In this document: positions 1 through 11,596 of the stretch, in pieces
Layout: the number at the start of each line of letters is the position of its first letter
Numbering within the stretch: the stretch's first letter is position 1
Assembly (NCBI RefSeq): GCF_019797845.1
Contig: NZ_CP081864.1
Span: 1 to 64,000, forward strand
Length of the DNA: 64,000 bases
Reading direction: 5' to 3'
DNA from: Symbiopectobacterium purcellii
GTDB lineage: Bacteria; Pseudomonadota; Gammaproteobacteria; Enterobacterales; Enterobacteriaceae
Program-made: the position numbers and the translations under genes
Notes under the pieces: generated by a model
The model's database searches: none
What the model was told of the DNA's origin: nothing
What the model saw: only the letters and a program-made list of their open reading frames with translations

Positions 1-1383
1 GTGTCACTTTCGCTTTGGCAGCAGTGTCTTGCCCGTTTGCAGGATGAGTTACCTGCCACAGAATTCAGCATGTGGATACGTCCGTTACAGGCGGAACTGA
101 ACGACAACACGTTGGCGCTCTATGCGCCAAACCGTTTTGTGCTGGATTGGGTAAGAGACAAGTACCTCAATAACATTAATGGCCTGCTGAACGATTTCTG
201 CGGTATGGATGCGCCTTTGCTGCGTTTTGAAGTGGGCAGCAAGCCGCTGGCTGCGGTGGCGGCCAGCCAGCCTGCCAGCCCGCAGGCGGCAGTACAGCCG
301 GTCAGGCAGGCACCCGTGCGTCCCAGTTGGGACACACCGGCGACGCAAACGGAGCATACCTACCGTTCCAACGTCAATCCGAAGCATTCGTTCGACAACT
401 TCGTTGAAGGTAAGTCTAACCAACTGGCGCGCGCGGCGGCGCGTCAGGTCGCTGACAACCCTGGCGGAGCCTATAATCCCCTGTTTCTTTACGGTGGCAC
501 CGGTTTGGGGAAAACCCACCTGCTGCACGCGGTGGGTAATGGCATTATTGCGCGTAAGCCAAATGCCAAAGTGGTCTATATGCATTCTGAACGCTTTGTA
601 CAGGATATGGTCAAAGCCTTACAGAACAATGCGATTGAAGAATTTAAGCGCTATTACCGTTCCGTCGATGCCTTGTTGATCGATGATATTCAGTTTTTTG
701 CCAACAAAGAGCGCTCCCAGGAGGAGTTTTTCCACACCTTCAATGCGTTGCTGGAAGGCAATCAGCAAATCATCCTGACCTCCGATCGTTATCCAAAAGA
801 GATCAATGGGGTAGAGGATCGTCTGAAATCACGCTTTGGCTGGGGATTGACGGTTGCGATCGAACCGCCGGAACTGGAAACGCGCGTGGCGATCCTGATG
901 AAAAAAGCGGATGAAAATGATATTCGTCTGCCGGGTGAAGTGGCCTTTTTTATTGCCAAGCGGCTGCGCTCTAACGTGCGTGAGCTGGAAGGTGCACTGA
1001 ACCGCGTGATCGCGAACGCCAATTTTACCGGCCGCGCCATTACCATTGATTTCGTGCGCGAAGCGTTGCGCGATCTGTTGGCGTTGCAGGAAAAGTTGGT
1101 GACCATCGACAATATTCAAAAGACGGTCGCGGAGTACTACAAGATCAAAGTCGCCGATCTGCTGTCCAAACGGCGATCCCGATCGGTGGCACGTCCGCGC
1201 CAGATGGCGATGGCGCTGGCAAAAGAGCTGACAAACCACAGCTTACCGGAAATTGGTGATGCGTTTGGCGGTCGTGACCATACCACCGTGCTGCATGCGT
1301 GCCGCAAGATTGAGCAGCTGCGTGAGGAAAGCCACGACATCAAGGAAGATTTCTCTAATTTAATCAGAACATTATCTTCATAA
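1..1383 (+). CDS. dnaA: Chromosomal replication initiator DnaA
   Basis: Binds DnaA boxes at oriC, melts the origin and loads DnaB. The 460-residue product has the full family layout: N-terminal interaction domain, variable Ala/Pro/Gln-rich linker around residues 80-125, AAA+ ATPase with Walker [10 protein letters not shown] near residue 165 and Walker B LLIDDI near 225, and the C-terminal DNA-binding domain with the signature [14 protein letters not shown]. The GTG start is the usual enterobacterial one. The window begins on this codon, so the promoter and any origin upstream are not visible. dnaN follows after four bases, as in the conserved dnaA-dnaN-recF-gyrB operon. Confidence 0.99.
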   Translation: MSLSLWQQCLARLQDELPATEFSMWIRPLQAELNDNTLALYAPNRFVLDWVRDKYLNNINGLLNDFCGMDAPLLRFEVGSKPLAAVAASQPASPQAAVQPVRQAPVRPSWDTPATQTEHTYRSNVNPKHSFDNFVEGKSNQLARAAARQVADNPGGAYNPLFLYGGTGLGKTHLLHAVGNGIIARKPNAKVVYMHSERFVQDMVKALQNNAIEEFKRYYRSVDALLIDDIQFFANKERSQEEFFHTFNALLEGNQQIILTSDRYPKEINGVEDRLKSRFGWGLTVAIEPPELETRVAILMKKADENDIRLPGEVAFFIAKRLRSNVRELEGALNRVIANANFTGRAITIDFVREALRDLLALQEKLVTIDNIQKTVAEYYKIKVADLLSKRRSRSVARPRQMAMALAKELTNHSLPEIGDAFGGRDHTTVLHACRKIEQLREESHDIKEDFSNLIRTLSS

Positions 1384-1387
1384 TATT

Positions 1388-2488
1388 ATGAAATTCATTA
1401 TTGAACGCGAGCATCTGCTAAAACCGTTACAACAGGTGAGCGGCCCGTTAGGTGGCCGTCCCACATTGCCTATCCTGGGCAATCTGCTGTTGCAAGTGAC
1501 GGACGGCGCATTGTCGCTGACCGGCACCGATCTGGAAATGGAGATGGTGGCGAAGATCCCCCTGTCTCAGGCCCATGAACCCGGTGCGACCACGGTGCCT
1601 GCGCGTAAACTGTTTGATATATGCCGTGGCTTGCCGGACGGTGCAGAAATTACCATCACGCTGGAAGGCGACCGGATGCTGGTGCGTTCCGGACGTAGCC
1701 GTTTCTCTCTTTCCACGCTCCCGGCGTCTGATTTCCCGAACCTGGATGACTGGCAGAGCGAAGTGGCATTCTCGTTGCCGCAGGCGACGCTGAAACGTCT
1801 GATTGAAGCCACGCAGTTCTCTATGGCGCATCAAGACGTGCGCTATTATCTCAACGGCATGTTGTTTGAAACCGAAGGGGAAGAGCTGCGCACCGTCGCG
1901 ACCGACGGCCACCGTCTGGCGGTATGCGCCATGCCGATTGGTCAGTCGCTGCCGTCCCACTCGGTGATCGTGCCGCGTAAAGGGGTGATTGAGCTGCTGC
2001 GACTGCTGGACGGTGGTGATACGCCATTGCAGTTACAGATCGGCACCAACAACATTCGCGCCCACGTCGGGGATTTCATCTTTACGTCCAAGCTGGTTGA
2101 TGGGCGTTTTCCTGACTACCGCCGCGTATTGCCGAAAAACCCGGACAAGGCGCTGGAAGCGAGCTGCGATTTGCTGAAACAGGCATTTGCGCGTGCGGCG
2201 ATCCTGTCAAACGAAAAGTTTCGCGGTGTGCGCCTGCACCTGATTGAAAATCAGTTGAAAATTACCGCGAATAACCCGGAGCAGGAAGAAGCGGAAGAGA
2301 TTCTGGACGTGCAGTACAACGGCACGGAAATGGAAATCGGCTTTAACGTCAGCTACGTGCTGGATGTGTTGAATGCGTTGAAGTGCGAAGATGTCCGTTT
2401 GCTGCTGACCGATTCTGTCTCTAGCGTGCAGATTGAAGACGGTGCCAGCAAGGCGGCGGCATACGTTGTCATGCCGATGCGTCTGTAG
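1388..2488 (+). CDS. dnaN: DNA polymerase III sliding clamp, beta subunit
   Basis: Forms the dimeric ring clamp that tethers DNA polymerase III to DNA. The product is 366 residues, the usual enterobacterial length, and begins MKFIIEREHLLKPLQQV. It shows the three-fold repeated clamp architecture and the conserved C-terminal end YVVMPMRL that lines the client-binding pocket. The ATG lies four bases after the dnaA stop, so the two are co-transcribed and probably translationally coupled. Nothing unusual is seen. Confidence 0.99.
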   Translation: MKFIIEREHLLKPLQQVSGPLGGRPTLPILGNLLLQVTDGALSLTGTDLEMEMVAKIPLSQAHEPGATTVPARKLFDICRGLPDGAEITITLEGDRMLVRSGRSRFSLSTLPASDFPNLDDWQSEVAFSLPQATLKRLIEATQFSMAHQDVRYYLNGMLFETEGEELRTVATDGHRLAVCAMPIGQSLPSHSVIVPRKGVIELLRLLDGGDTPLQLQIGTNNIRAHVGDFIFTSKLVDGRFPDYRRVLPKNPDKALEASCDLLKQAFARAAILSNEKFRGVRLHLIENQLKITANNPEQEEAEEILDVQYNGTEMEIGFNVSYVLDVLNALKCEDVRLLLTDSVSSVQIEDGASKAAAYVVMPMRL

Positions 2489-2522
2489 TAGGACGCGCGT
2501 GGTCTGCCCTCTTTTTTGCGTG

Positions 2523-2547
2523 AATGCCGACGCTTGCCGTCGGCATT
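2523..2547 (+). other. Hairpin between dnaN and recF
   Basis: Perfect inverted repeat ATGCCGACG / CGTCGGCAT with a five-base loop, followed by TTTGTG rather than a full T-run. It sits in the 93-bp dnaN-recF gap and may act as a partial terminator or RNA-stability element that lowers recF relative to dnaN. Confidence 0.6.
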
Positions 2548-2581
2548 TGTGCAGGTTGTCGCGTACAGGATCTGGTTGTCC

Positions 2582-3667
2582 ATGGCTCTCACCCGCCTTC
2601 TGATTAAAGATTTCCGTAATATCGTCTCTGCCGATTTGGCGCTCATCCCCGGATTCAATTTTTTGGTGGGGGAGAATGGCAGCGGAAAAACCAGCGTGCT
2701 GGAGGCCATCTACACGTTGGGGCACGGTCGTGCGTTTCGCTCTATCCAGGCGGCGCGCGTGATTCGGCATGAACAGCCCGAATTTATTCTGCATGGTCGG
2801 TTGGAGGGTATGGAGCGCGAACGCTCGATAGGTCTGAGTAAAAACCGGCTGGGCGACAGTACCGTACGTATTGATGGCAGCGATGGTCACAAGGTGGCGG
2901 ATCTGGCGCAGTTACTGCCGATTCAGCTCATCACGCCGGAGGGTTTCACGCTGCTCAACGGTGGACCAAAATACCGCCGTGCCTTTCTCGATTGGGGCTG
3001 TTTCCACCATGAGCCCGGCTTTTTCGCGGCCTGGAGCAACCTGAAACGGTTATTGCGCCAGCGTAATGCCGCGTTGCGTCAGATGGGGCAGTATCGTCAA
3101 CTGCGTGCCTGGGATCAGGAACTTATTCCGCTGGCCGAGCGCATCAGCGCCTGGCGGGCGGAGTATACCGCTGCGATCACCGCAGACATTACCGCGACCT
3201 GCGCGCAGTTTTTGCCGGAGTTTTCGTTGAGCTTCTCTTTCCAGCGCGGCTGGGACAAAGAGAGCGACTATGCCGAACTGCTGGAACGGCAGTTTGAGCG
3301 CGACCGGCAGTTGGGCTATACCGCACTGGGGCCGCACAAAGCGGATTTTCGTATCCGTGCAGGCGGCGTTGCGGTGGAGGATATGCTGTCGCGTGGACAG
3401 TTGAAGTTATTGATGTGTGCGTTGCGATTGGCGCAGGGGGAGTTCCTCACTCGCCATAGCGTTGCCAAGTGTATTTATCTGATAGATGATTTTGCTTCCG
3501 AACTGGACAGTACCCGCCGCCGTTTGTTGGCTGAACGGTTAAAAGCTACCGAGGCTCAGGTATTTGTCAGCGCGATCAGCGCTGAACAGATAGATGACAT
3601 GATCGGTGAAAAGGGCAAGATGTTCCGCGTGGAACAGGGTAAAATAACGGTTCAATTACAGGACTAA
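2582..3667 (+). CDS. recF: DNA replication and repair protein RecF
   Basis: SMC-like ATPase that with RecO and RecR loads RecA on gapped DNA. The start is set at the ATG giving [14 protein letters not shown], 361 residues, matching the family length. A longer in-frame extension upstream would run through the intergenic hairpin and is rejected. Walker [10 protein letters not shown] lies near residue 30, and the ABC-type signature SRGQLKLLM and the Walker B-like [12 protein letters not shown] are present in the C-terminal half. Third gene of the dnaA operon; gyrB follows after 18 bases. Confidence 0.98.
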   Translation: MALTRLLIKDFRNIVSADLALIPGFNFLVGENGSGKTSVLEAIYTLGHGRAFRSIQAARVIRHEQPEFILHGRLEGMERERSIGLSKNRLGDSTVRIDGSDGHKVADLAQLLPIQLITPEGFTLLNGGPKYRRAFLDWGCFHHEPGFFAAWSNLKRLLRQRNAALRQMGQYRQLRAWDQELIPLAERISAWRAEYTAAITADITATCAQFLPEFSLSFSFQRGWDKESDYAELLERQFERDRQLGYTALGPHKADFRIRAGGVAVEDMLSRGQLKLLMCALRLAQGEFLTRHSVAKCIYLIDDFASELDSTRRRLLAERLKATEAQVFVSAISAEQIDDMIGEKGKMFRVEQGKITVQLQD

Positions 3668-6097
<2,430 letters not shown>

Positions 6098-6131
6098 TGA
6101 TGGATATCGAATAGGGTGTAGTGAAACAAAC

Positions 6132-6168
6132 AACCGCCGCGCAGCCTGAGCTACGCGGCGGTTTTTTT
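6132..6168 (+). terminator. Intrinsic terminator of the dnaA-gyrB operon
   Basis: Ten-base arms AACCGCCGCG and CGCGGCGGTT enclose a 12-base loop and run into a run of eight T. It lies 35 bases after the gyrB stop and directly before the end of the convergent MFS gene, so it may serve both strands. Confidence 0.92.
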
Positions 6169-6174
6169 TAGTGG

Positions 6175-7392
6175 TCAGGCGGCGGCGGCGGCGCGACGCT
6201 TGCTGGCCCGCATTTCCTGCACCAGCGTGATAGCGGCGGTGATCAGCATGAAAATGACCGCAGACCAGAAAATGGCATGGGGATGACCATTATCCAGCAA
6301 CCAGCCGAACAGCACGGGACCCGCAGCCCCACCGATATTGAATCCGGTGGACACAATACCAAACACCCGTCCTTCTGCGCCTTTCGGCGATGCCGCGCGC
6401 ACTAGCATATCCCGCGAAGGGGCGATCATGCCGGAGAGAAATCCCGCGGCCGCCAGCAGTGGCACCAGCACCATGGCTGGCAACGGATAGATAGCGACAA
6501 TTGCCACCAGTACGGCGGTGACGGCCAATGCACCAGTGGCGACCAGACCGTGGCGCTCGGTTTTATCGGCCAGTGCGCCGCCCGCCAGCACGCCGCCCGC
6601 CAGCACGCCAAAAGCGCTGGCAAACAAAAATGCGGTCAGCACCGCATTGGCATCGGATAAGGGCAGATCGTAGCCGGTGACCAAGGCGGTGACCGAGAAG
6701 TTCTGGATCGAGTTAGTGCTCAGGCTCAGCATCAAAAAGAGACCCAGCAGCGCCATGATGGGCAGTGAAAACAGCGCGCGAGCGCTGGTTTGTGCTGGGG
6801 CGGCACCGCTTTTGGGGGCCGTTGATTTGAGCCGCGTCGGCTCGTCTTTATGCATCAGCAGCATCACGACAACCAGTAATCCCACCACGCCAGAAACAAT
6901 AAAGGCGGCGTTAATGCTGAGCCACGCTGCCACCGCGAGCAAAATGCCCGGCGTAATGGCGTTGCCCAAAAAGCCAGAGAACGTGTGGATCGAGAACGCA
7001 CGCCCCATGCGTTTGTCATCAATGCCACGCGAGAGCAAGGCATAATCTGACGGGTGATAAACCGCGTTAGCCACACCGGCGAACCCCATCGCGATCAGCA
7101 ACCAGAGGTAGTGCGGCGTTAGCCCAAGCGACATAAAGCTCAGACTACCGAGCGTCAGTCCGGCAACCAACGTGCGTCGCGCGCCGATACGGTCCACGGC
7201 AAAGCCGATGGGCGTTTGCACGCAGGCGGAGACGATGTTGAAGACGCTGATCGCCAACCCAAGTTCAACGAAGCTGATACCGCGTTGGGCAGACAGCAAC
7301 GGGATCAGCACCGGTAGCACCATGATGTGAAAATGGCTGACCAAATGCGCACAGGAGATCTGGGCGAGCAGAGGAAGTTTCATCGTTTTCAT
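6175..7392 (-). CDS. MFS transporter, probable drug or metabolite exporter
   Basis: A 405-residue major facilitator protein with about 12 hydrophobic segments. The loop after TM2 carries the MFS motif region (GFAVDRIGARRT), and a second basic cytoplasmic linker near the middle (HKDEPTRLKSTAPKS) splits two six-helix halves. Membrane location is certain; the substrate is not. Two in-frame ATGs lie three codons apart (MKTMKLPL) and neither has a clear Shine-Dalgarno, so the start could be at 7383. It is convergent with gyrB and transcribed alone. Confidence 0.85.
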   Translation of the reverse strand: MKTMKLPLLAQISCAHLVSHFHIMVLPVLIPLLSAQRGISFVELGLAISVFNIVSACVQTPIGFAVDRIGARRTLVAGLTLGSLSFMSLGLTPHYLWLLIAMGFAGVANAVYHPSDYALLSRGIDDKRMGRAFSIHTFSGFLGNAITPGILLAVAAWLSINAAFIVSGVVGLLVVVMLLMHKDEPTRLKSTAPKSGAAPAQTSARALFSLPIMALLGLFLMLSLSTNSIQNFSVTALVTGYDLPLSDANAVLTAFLFASAFGVLAGGVLAGGALADKTERHGLVATGALAVTAVLVAIVAIYPLPAMVLVPLLAAAGFLSGMIAPSRDMLVRAASPKGAEGRVFGIVSTGFNIGGAAGPVLFGWLLDNGHPHAIFWSAVIFMLITAAITLVQEMRASKRRAAAAA

Positions 7393-7534
7393 GTTTGTGT
7401 TACGACATCAATGCGGGCGTTGAGTGGCGCTGCTAAGTGGAAAGCGGCGAGATCACGTCCAGAGGGCGAAGTTAAGACAAGCGTAACATATTGTTTGTGT
7501 TTTTCGCACTTTCTCGCGCGTGGTTTTTGACCTC

Positions 7535-7562
7535 AGGCAGACCGAGGGGGCTCGGCCTGCCT
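7535..7562 (-). other. Hairpin downstream of the chemoreceptor gene
   Basis: Inverted repeat AGGCAG-a-CCGAG / CTCGG-c-CTGCCT with a five-base loop just after the chemoreceptor stop. No T-run follows on the minus strand, so it is either a weak or factor-assisted terminator or an mRNA 3' stabiliser. Confidence 0.55.
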
Positions 7563-7570
7563 GTGTCCGA

Positions 7571-9610
7571 TCAGGACAAACGAAACACTTTTACCGTGAG
7601 CGCCAGTTGTCGCGCCTGTTCATCCAGCGAGGCGGCGGCGGCGGTAGCTTCCTGCACCAGTGCGGCATTCTGCTGGGTAACACCGTCCATTTCATGCACG
7701 GCTTGCGTTACCTGGCTGATTCCTCGTGATTGTTCATCGGATGCGGCAACGATGTCATCCATGATGGTTTTAACCGACGCGATGGCATCCAACATCTTTT
7801 CCATGGTGTGACCGGCACTCTGTACCAGTTCGACGCCATTTTTAACGCGCGAAGAAGATTCTCCGATCAGCGCGGTGATGTCTTTCACCGCTGCGGCGCT
7901 GCGTTGTGCCAGATTGCGGACTTCACTGGCGACCACGGCAAAGCCACGCCCTTGCTCGCCCGCACGGGCGGCCTCCACCGCCGCATTCAGTGCCAGAATG
8001 TTGGTCTGGAAGGCAATGCCATTAATTATGCTGGTAATGTCGGCGATTTTACGTGAACTGTCGTCAATATCATCCATGATGCTGACGACTTGCCCTACGA
8101 TGGTATTTCCCTGCTGAGCGATGTCGGTCGCGTTTTGCGTCAGTGCGGTGGCACTGTGCGCATTGTCGGCATTCAGTTTTACCGTCGCGGTGATCTGCTC
8201 CATGCTGGCGGCTGTCTGCTGTAATGCGGCTGCCTGTTGTTCGGTACGTGAGCTCAGGTCGATATTGCCTGCGGCGATTTCTGTGGCGGCAAGACTCACC
8301 GATTCGCTGGTGGTCAGCAATTGCTGAGCGATATCGCGCAACTGATTTTGCATGGTGTGAATCGCATAGAACAGGCTGCGGGTGTCCTTGGGCTGCACCG
8401 GGATGGTGTTGGTGAGTTGCCCATTGGACACGGACAACGCGATGCGTGCCGCTTCTGCCGGTTCGCCACCGATGGGGCGCAACACTTTCCGTGTAAAGAT
8501 GACGCCCAGTGCGGCAGAGACTACAACAATGCTGATGATCATCAGCAGTAACGCGATATTGCGCTGGCGCTCCGTTTCGGCAAGCACGGCATCAATGGGA
8601 GCCGACAGCCCCAATATCCACGGCGTGCCGGTGTTACCAATGGTCACCGGAATGGTGAGGTCGTAGGATGCCGTTTTGAATACCGGGTTTTCCGCGCTGG
8701 TGCGTATCGAGACCCCTTCAGACGCTGATTTTAGCAGGCTGTCAGCATGGGCGGCGGGTTTGGTCACCTGCGCCTTATCGGGGTAGGCGATATAGGCACC
8801 AGATTGTGATAACAACTCGGCGTAACCGGTGCCTTTATAGGGCTTGATGGCATTGATAAGCTGTTGCAGCGTATCCAATGAAAAATCTGCCGTTACCGAG
8901 CCAAGAAAGGTGCCGTCAACCACGATAGGCACCGCTATCGAGGTGAGCAGCACCTCTACGCCATTATAGGGGTAGCTGTAGGGTTCAAGAATCACCTCCT
9001 GTTTCATCTTGCGCGGCAGTAGATAGTAGTCGCCGCTGCCGGGGGTTTCATAGTCAGTCAGATTGTGCAGCACCACGGTGCCCGCCGTGTCGCGATCGAC
9101 ATAGCGCACATAGCGGCCGTTCGGATCGTGCTCGGGTTGTCCGGCAAATTGCGCATCGTTGCCATCAAAGGCGTTCGGTTCCCATGCCAGCGACATTGAC
9201 AGAAAATCAGGGTTATTTTGCAGTGCATTTCTCAGCAGGGTGTCCGCCATGTCGCGATCGGCGTGGCCACTATTGCGCAGGCTGAGTACGCTTTGCCCCA
9301 GATTGCGTGCCACCGTTAACGCCAGATCCAGTTTGCGTTGCACCAGATAGCTATTGGTATAGGCGCTTTGGGCCAGATACTGCTGTGCATCGTTTTTTTG
9401 TTGCTGTGTCGACTGCCAAATCAATAAACCGATGGTGATAGCAAAACCAAGGCCGATAGTCACGATACCTGCCAACAGCATGAGCATGCGCGTCGAGAGC
9501 GTCTTTTTTTTATTTTCAAAAGGGGTGTGCGGTGCTTGAGCATGAAGCGCGCTGTGTGAGAGAGGCGTAGCAGGCGCGGGTGGCGCATAAGGCTGTAGGG
9601 ATTTAGACAT
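7571..9610 (-). CDS. Methyl-accepting chemotaxis protein
   Basis: Transmembrane chemoreceptor of 679 residues. After a Pro/Ala-rich cytoplasmic N-terminus of about 38 residues come TM1 ([20 protein letters not shown]), a long periplasmic sensor of about 285 residues resembling dCache domains (a [15 protein letters not shown] segment and a second small lobe), TM2 near 350-372, HAMP, and the signalling hairpin with [20 protein letters not shown]. The C-terminus ends LTVKVFRLS and lacks the CheR/CheB-tethering NWETF-type pentapeptide. A strong GGGAGGA ribosome site precedes the start. Ligand unknown; amino acids or organic acids are typical for dCache receptors. Confidence 0.93.
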   Translation of the reverse strand: MSKSLQPYAPPAPATPLSHSALHAQAPHTPFENKKKTLSTRMLMLLAGIVTIGLGFAITIGLLIWQSTQQQKNDAQQYLAQSAYTNSYLVQRKLDLALTVARNLGQSVLSLRNSGHADRDMADTLLRNALQNNPDFLSMSLAWEPNAFDGNDAQFAGQPEHDPNGRYVRYVDRDTAGTVVLHNLTDYETPGSGDYYLLPRKMKQEVILEPYSYPYNGVEVLLTSIAVPIVVDGTFLGSVTADFSLDTLQQLINAIKPYKGTGYAELLSQSGAYIAYPDKAQVTKPAAHADSLLKSASEGVSIRTSAENPVFKTASYDLTIPVTIGNTGTPWILGLSAPIDAVLAETERQRNIALLLMIISIVVVSAALGVIFTRKVLRPIGGEPAEAARIALSVSNGQLTNTIPVQPKDTRSLFYAIHTMQNQLRDIAQQLLTTSESVSLAATEIAAGNIDLSSRTEQQAAALQQTAASMEQITATVKLNADNAHSATALTQNATDIAQQGNTIVGQVVSIMDDIDDSSRKIADITSIINGIAFQTNILALNAAVEAARAGEQGRGFAVVASEVRNLAQRSAAAVKDITALIGESSSRVKNGVELVQSAGHTMEKMLDAIASVKTIMDDIVAASDEQSRGISQVTQAVHEMDGVTQQNAALVQEATAAAASLDEQARQLALTVKVFRLS

Positions 9611-9724
9611 GGTGGTTATCCTCCCTGGGATAGCTATTTTGTCAGAAATCTAATTTAGTGTTCAAAAATCAATAGGTTAATTTTCATTTTTACGCTGTAT
9701 CCCTTCATGCAAAAGTCTGTTTTA

Positions 9725-9740
9725 TGTGATAAGGATCACA
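9725..9740. promoter_or_regulatory. Predicted CRP-cAMP site
   Basis: TGTGA-TAAGGA-TCACA matches the symmetric CRP consensus at every conserved base. It lies in the 229-bp gap between the divergent chemoreceptor and yidA starts, about 115 bases from the first and 100 from the second. It could activate either; the chemoreceptor is the more usual CRP target. Confidence 0.7.
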
Positions 9741-9839
9741 GCATGATCATCGGCAGAACTCCGTAAATCTTTATCCTTCACTGGCTCACGGCGATAACTC
9801 GCGTTAGCATGCAAAAAAACCATTACGGCAGGATGAAGC

Positions 9840-10661
9840 ATGACGATAAAGCTGATTGCAATTGATATGGATGGCACGTTGCTTAACCCGCAACACCAGA
9901 TTTCGCCCGCAGTAAGTGCGGCGATTGCGGCGGCGCGGAATCAGGGAGTGCACGTGGTGCTGGCGACCGGGCGGCCCTTTATTGGCGTAAAACGCTATCT
10001 GGAGATACTTGGGCTGGATAAAACCGACGGCTATTGCATTACCAACAATGGCGCGTTGGTTCAGCGTACCGATACCGGAGAATGTGTGGCGCAAACGCCG
10101 CTGAGCTTTGACGATTATCTCTACTGCGAAGCGCTTTCCCGCACCTTGAACGTGCACCTGCACGCGTTAGACTTCAACACCGTCTATACCGCCAATAAAG
10201 ACATCAGTCGCTATACCGTTTATGAATCTCACCTGACAGGCATGCCGTTGAAATACCGGGCCGTTGAGGAGATGGACAGCACGCTGACCTTCCCGAAAGT
10301 GATGATGATTGATGAGCCAGAGCTTCTGGATAACGCGATTCGCCATATTCCTGACGAAGCGCGAGCGCGTTACACCATTATCAAGAGCGCCCCCTACTAT
10401 TTAGAAATTATGGATAAGCGGGTTAACAAAGGCGAGGGTGTGCGTTTGCTGGCGGAGTATCTTGGACTGACAGCGGAAAACGTGATGGCGATTGGCGATC
10501 ATGAAAACGATCTGGCCATGATTAGCTATGCGGGCACTGGGGTTGCCATGGGGAACGCCATTGATGAGGTCAAGGCGATCAGCCAGTTTGTCACCCGTCC
10601 CAATACGGAAGACGGTGTGGCCTACGCGATTGAAAAATTTGTTCTGAAAACAACGAACTGA
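9840..10661 (+). CDS. yidA: HAD-family sugar phosphatase YidA
   Basis: Cof-type haloacid dehalogenase phosphatase acting on sugar phosphates in the cytosol. The 273 residues show motif I DMDGTL near residue 9 (Asp nucleophile and acid/base), motif II ATGR near 44, motif III Lys in NKGEG near 198, and motif IV GDHENDLAM with the metal ligands. Length and the position close to gyrB match enterobacterial YidA. It is transcribed alone and ends in a strong terminator. Confidence 0.92.
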   Translation: MTIKLIAIDMDGTLLNPQHQISPAVSAAIAAARNQGVHVVLATGRPFIGVKRYLEILGLDKTDGYCITNNGALVQRTDTGECVAQTPLSFDDYLYCEALSRTLNVHLHALDFNTVYTANKDISRYTVYESHLTGMPLKYRAVEEMDSTLTFPKVMMIDEPELLDNAIRHIPDEARARYTIIKSAPYYLEIMDKRVNKGEGVRLLAEYLGLTAENVMAIGDHENDLAMISYAGTGVAMGNAIDEVKAISQFVTRPNTEDGVAYAIEKFVLKTTN

Positions 10662-10680
10662 GTTTTTCTGGTTATAAAAA

Positions 10681-10717
10681 AAGGCGCTTTTCCTCACGGA
10701 GAAGCGCCTTTTTTTGG
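10681..10717. terminator. Bidirectional terminator, yidA and the DUF1471 gene
   Basis: Arms AAGGCGCTT and AAGCGCCTT around a 12-base loop, with an A-run before and a T-run after. It therefore works in both directions between the convergent yidA and the DUF1471 gene. Confidence 0.9.
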
Positions 10718-10731
10718 GCTATCGCAGGTGA

Positions 10732-10992
10732 TTATTTGTAGATAATCGCCGTGCCGCGCAGCAGGTCGCTACCGGTGGTGTTGGTGATAGAGAAGGCTTT
10801 CGCGCCTGCTTTATCAGCTTTTTCAGCCAGTTGTTCCTGAAGTGAACTCAGGTCATGCGCACCGCTTACGGAAATGACGCCGAATTCCTGGTATTTAGTG
10901 GCTTGTTGAGCGCTAACGCTTTCAGCAGCAAAAGCACCAAAGGAAAGGGAAGCAAGTACGGCAGCAGCAGCGATGGTTTTTACGTTTTTCAT
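10732..10992 (-). CDS. DUF1471 (YhcN/BhsA/McbA family) periplasmic protein
   Basis: An 86-residue secreted protein. The signal peptide MKNVKTIAAAAVLASLSFGAF is cleaved after AFA, and the mature part begins AESVSAQQATKYQEFG. The mature domain has the family pattern GVISVSGAHDLSSLQEQLAEKADKAGAKAFSI and the C-terminal strand LRGTAIIYK. The family is linked to stress responses and biofilm behaviour in enterobacteria; the exact paralogue (YhcN, BhsA, McbA, YjfN) cannot be assigned from this sequence. Single gene with its own upstream region of about 600 bp. Confidence 0.88.
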   Translation of the reverse strand: MKNVKTIAAAAVLASLSFGAFAAESVSAQQATKYQEFGVISVSGAHDLSSLQEQLAEKADKAGAKAFSITNTTGSDLLRGTAIIYK

Positions 10993-11536
10993 GATGTCTT
11001 ATCCTGTTTTTGAATGTGTTGTTGAAAGACCATGTCTTTCGATGAGGGGAATGTTACGCCCATGCTAAAAAAATAAAAAACGGATGTTGTTGAGGAACTC
11101 TTTCAATAAATTTGAAATTGTTTTTTATGGGTGAGTTTTATTTTATTGTTATTAATCATAAATTTATGTGTTTTTGCTGTATCTTATTTACATTATCTTG
11201 CTTTTCTTTTCATTATTCGTCGCAATCATTATCTCTGTTTATTTGATTAACATTTGATGCTGTTTGTATTGTTATCTGTGATATTTATCACTGTGGTTAT
11301 GCCGATGATGAGGTGGCTTGTAATGGTTTTTCTTTTCTATCTTGTTTCATGTCGCTGACAGTGTTGGTTTCAGGATTTTTGTCTTATGCGTACCGCCGCA
11401 CTGATGCCAGTGCCGTACCTTACCAACAGACACGGTTTTGTTATCCAATTGTTAGCACTTATCAAAATTAACCTGATTACTTTCAATCGGTTATTTTTTG
11501 CACCCTGATCAATCTCACAAATCAGGGCGAAACCCG
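10993..11536. other. Long AT-rich intergenic region, no gene seen
   Basis: About 545 bases between the divergent DUF1471 and kinase genes. The first two thirds are markedly T-rich. No ORF with a ribosome site is visible. It carries the CRP-like site at 11277-11292 and a lone half site GTTAGCA at about 11451 resembling the palindrome further on. Confidence 0.5.
11277..11292. promoter_or_regulatory. Predicted CRP-cAMP site
   Basis: TGTGA-TATTTA-TCACT, one base off the symmetric CRP consensus. It lies about 250 bases upstream of the predicted catabolic promoter and 285 from the DUF1471 start. The distance to the catabolic operon is long for direct class I activation. Confidence 0.5.
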
Positions 11537-11565
11537 TTGAGTCTGTGTTTACCTTGAAATAGATT
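11537..11565 (+). promoter_or_regulatory. Predicted sigma70 promoter of the catabolic operon
   Basis: TTGAGT (-35), 17-base spacer, TAGATT (-10). The -10 box overlaps the left arm of the palindrome at 11563-11584, a typical arrangement for repression by a LacI-family protein. Confidence 0.5.
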
Positions 11566-11584
11566 GCTAACTCGAGTTAGCAAT
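11563..11584. promoter_or_regulatory. Perfect 22-bp palindrome, probable LacI-family operator
   Basis: ATTGCTAACTC followed at once by its exact reverse complement, centred on a CG step as LacI-family operators usually are. It ends one base before the TGAGG ribosome site of the kinase gene. The only LacI-type regulator in the locus is encoded at its far end (20365-21408) and is the natural candidate to bind here. Confidence 0.75.
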
Positions 11585-11596
11585 GAGGTTAACGCA

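Noticed and set aside
1..200. Origin of replication next to dnaA
   Set aside because: The window starts at the dnaA start codon, so the upstream sequence where an origin could lie is not visible.
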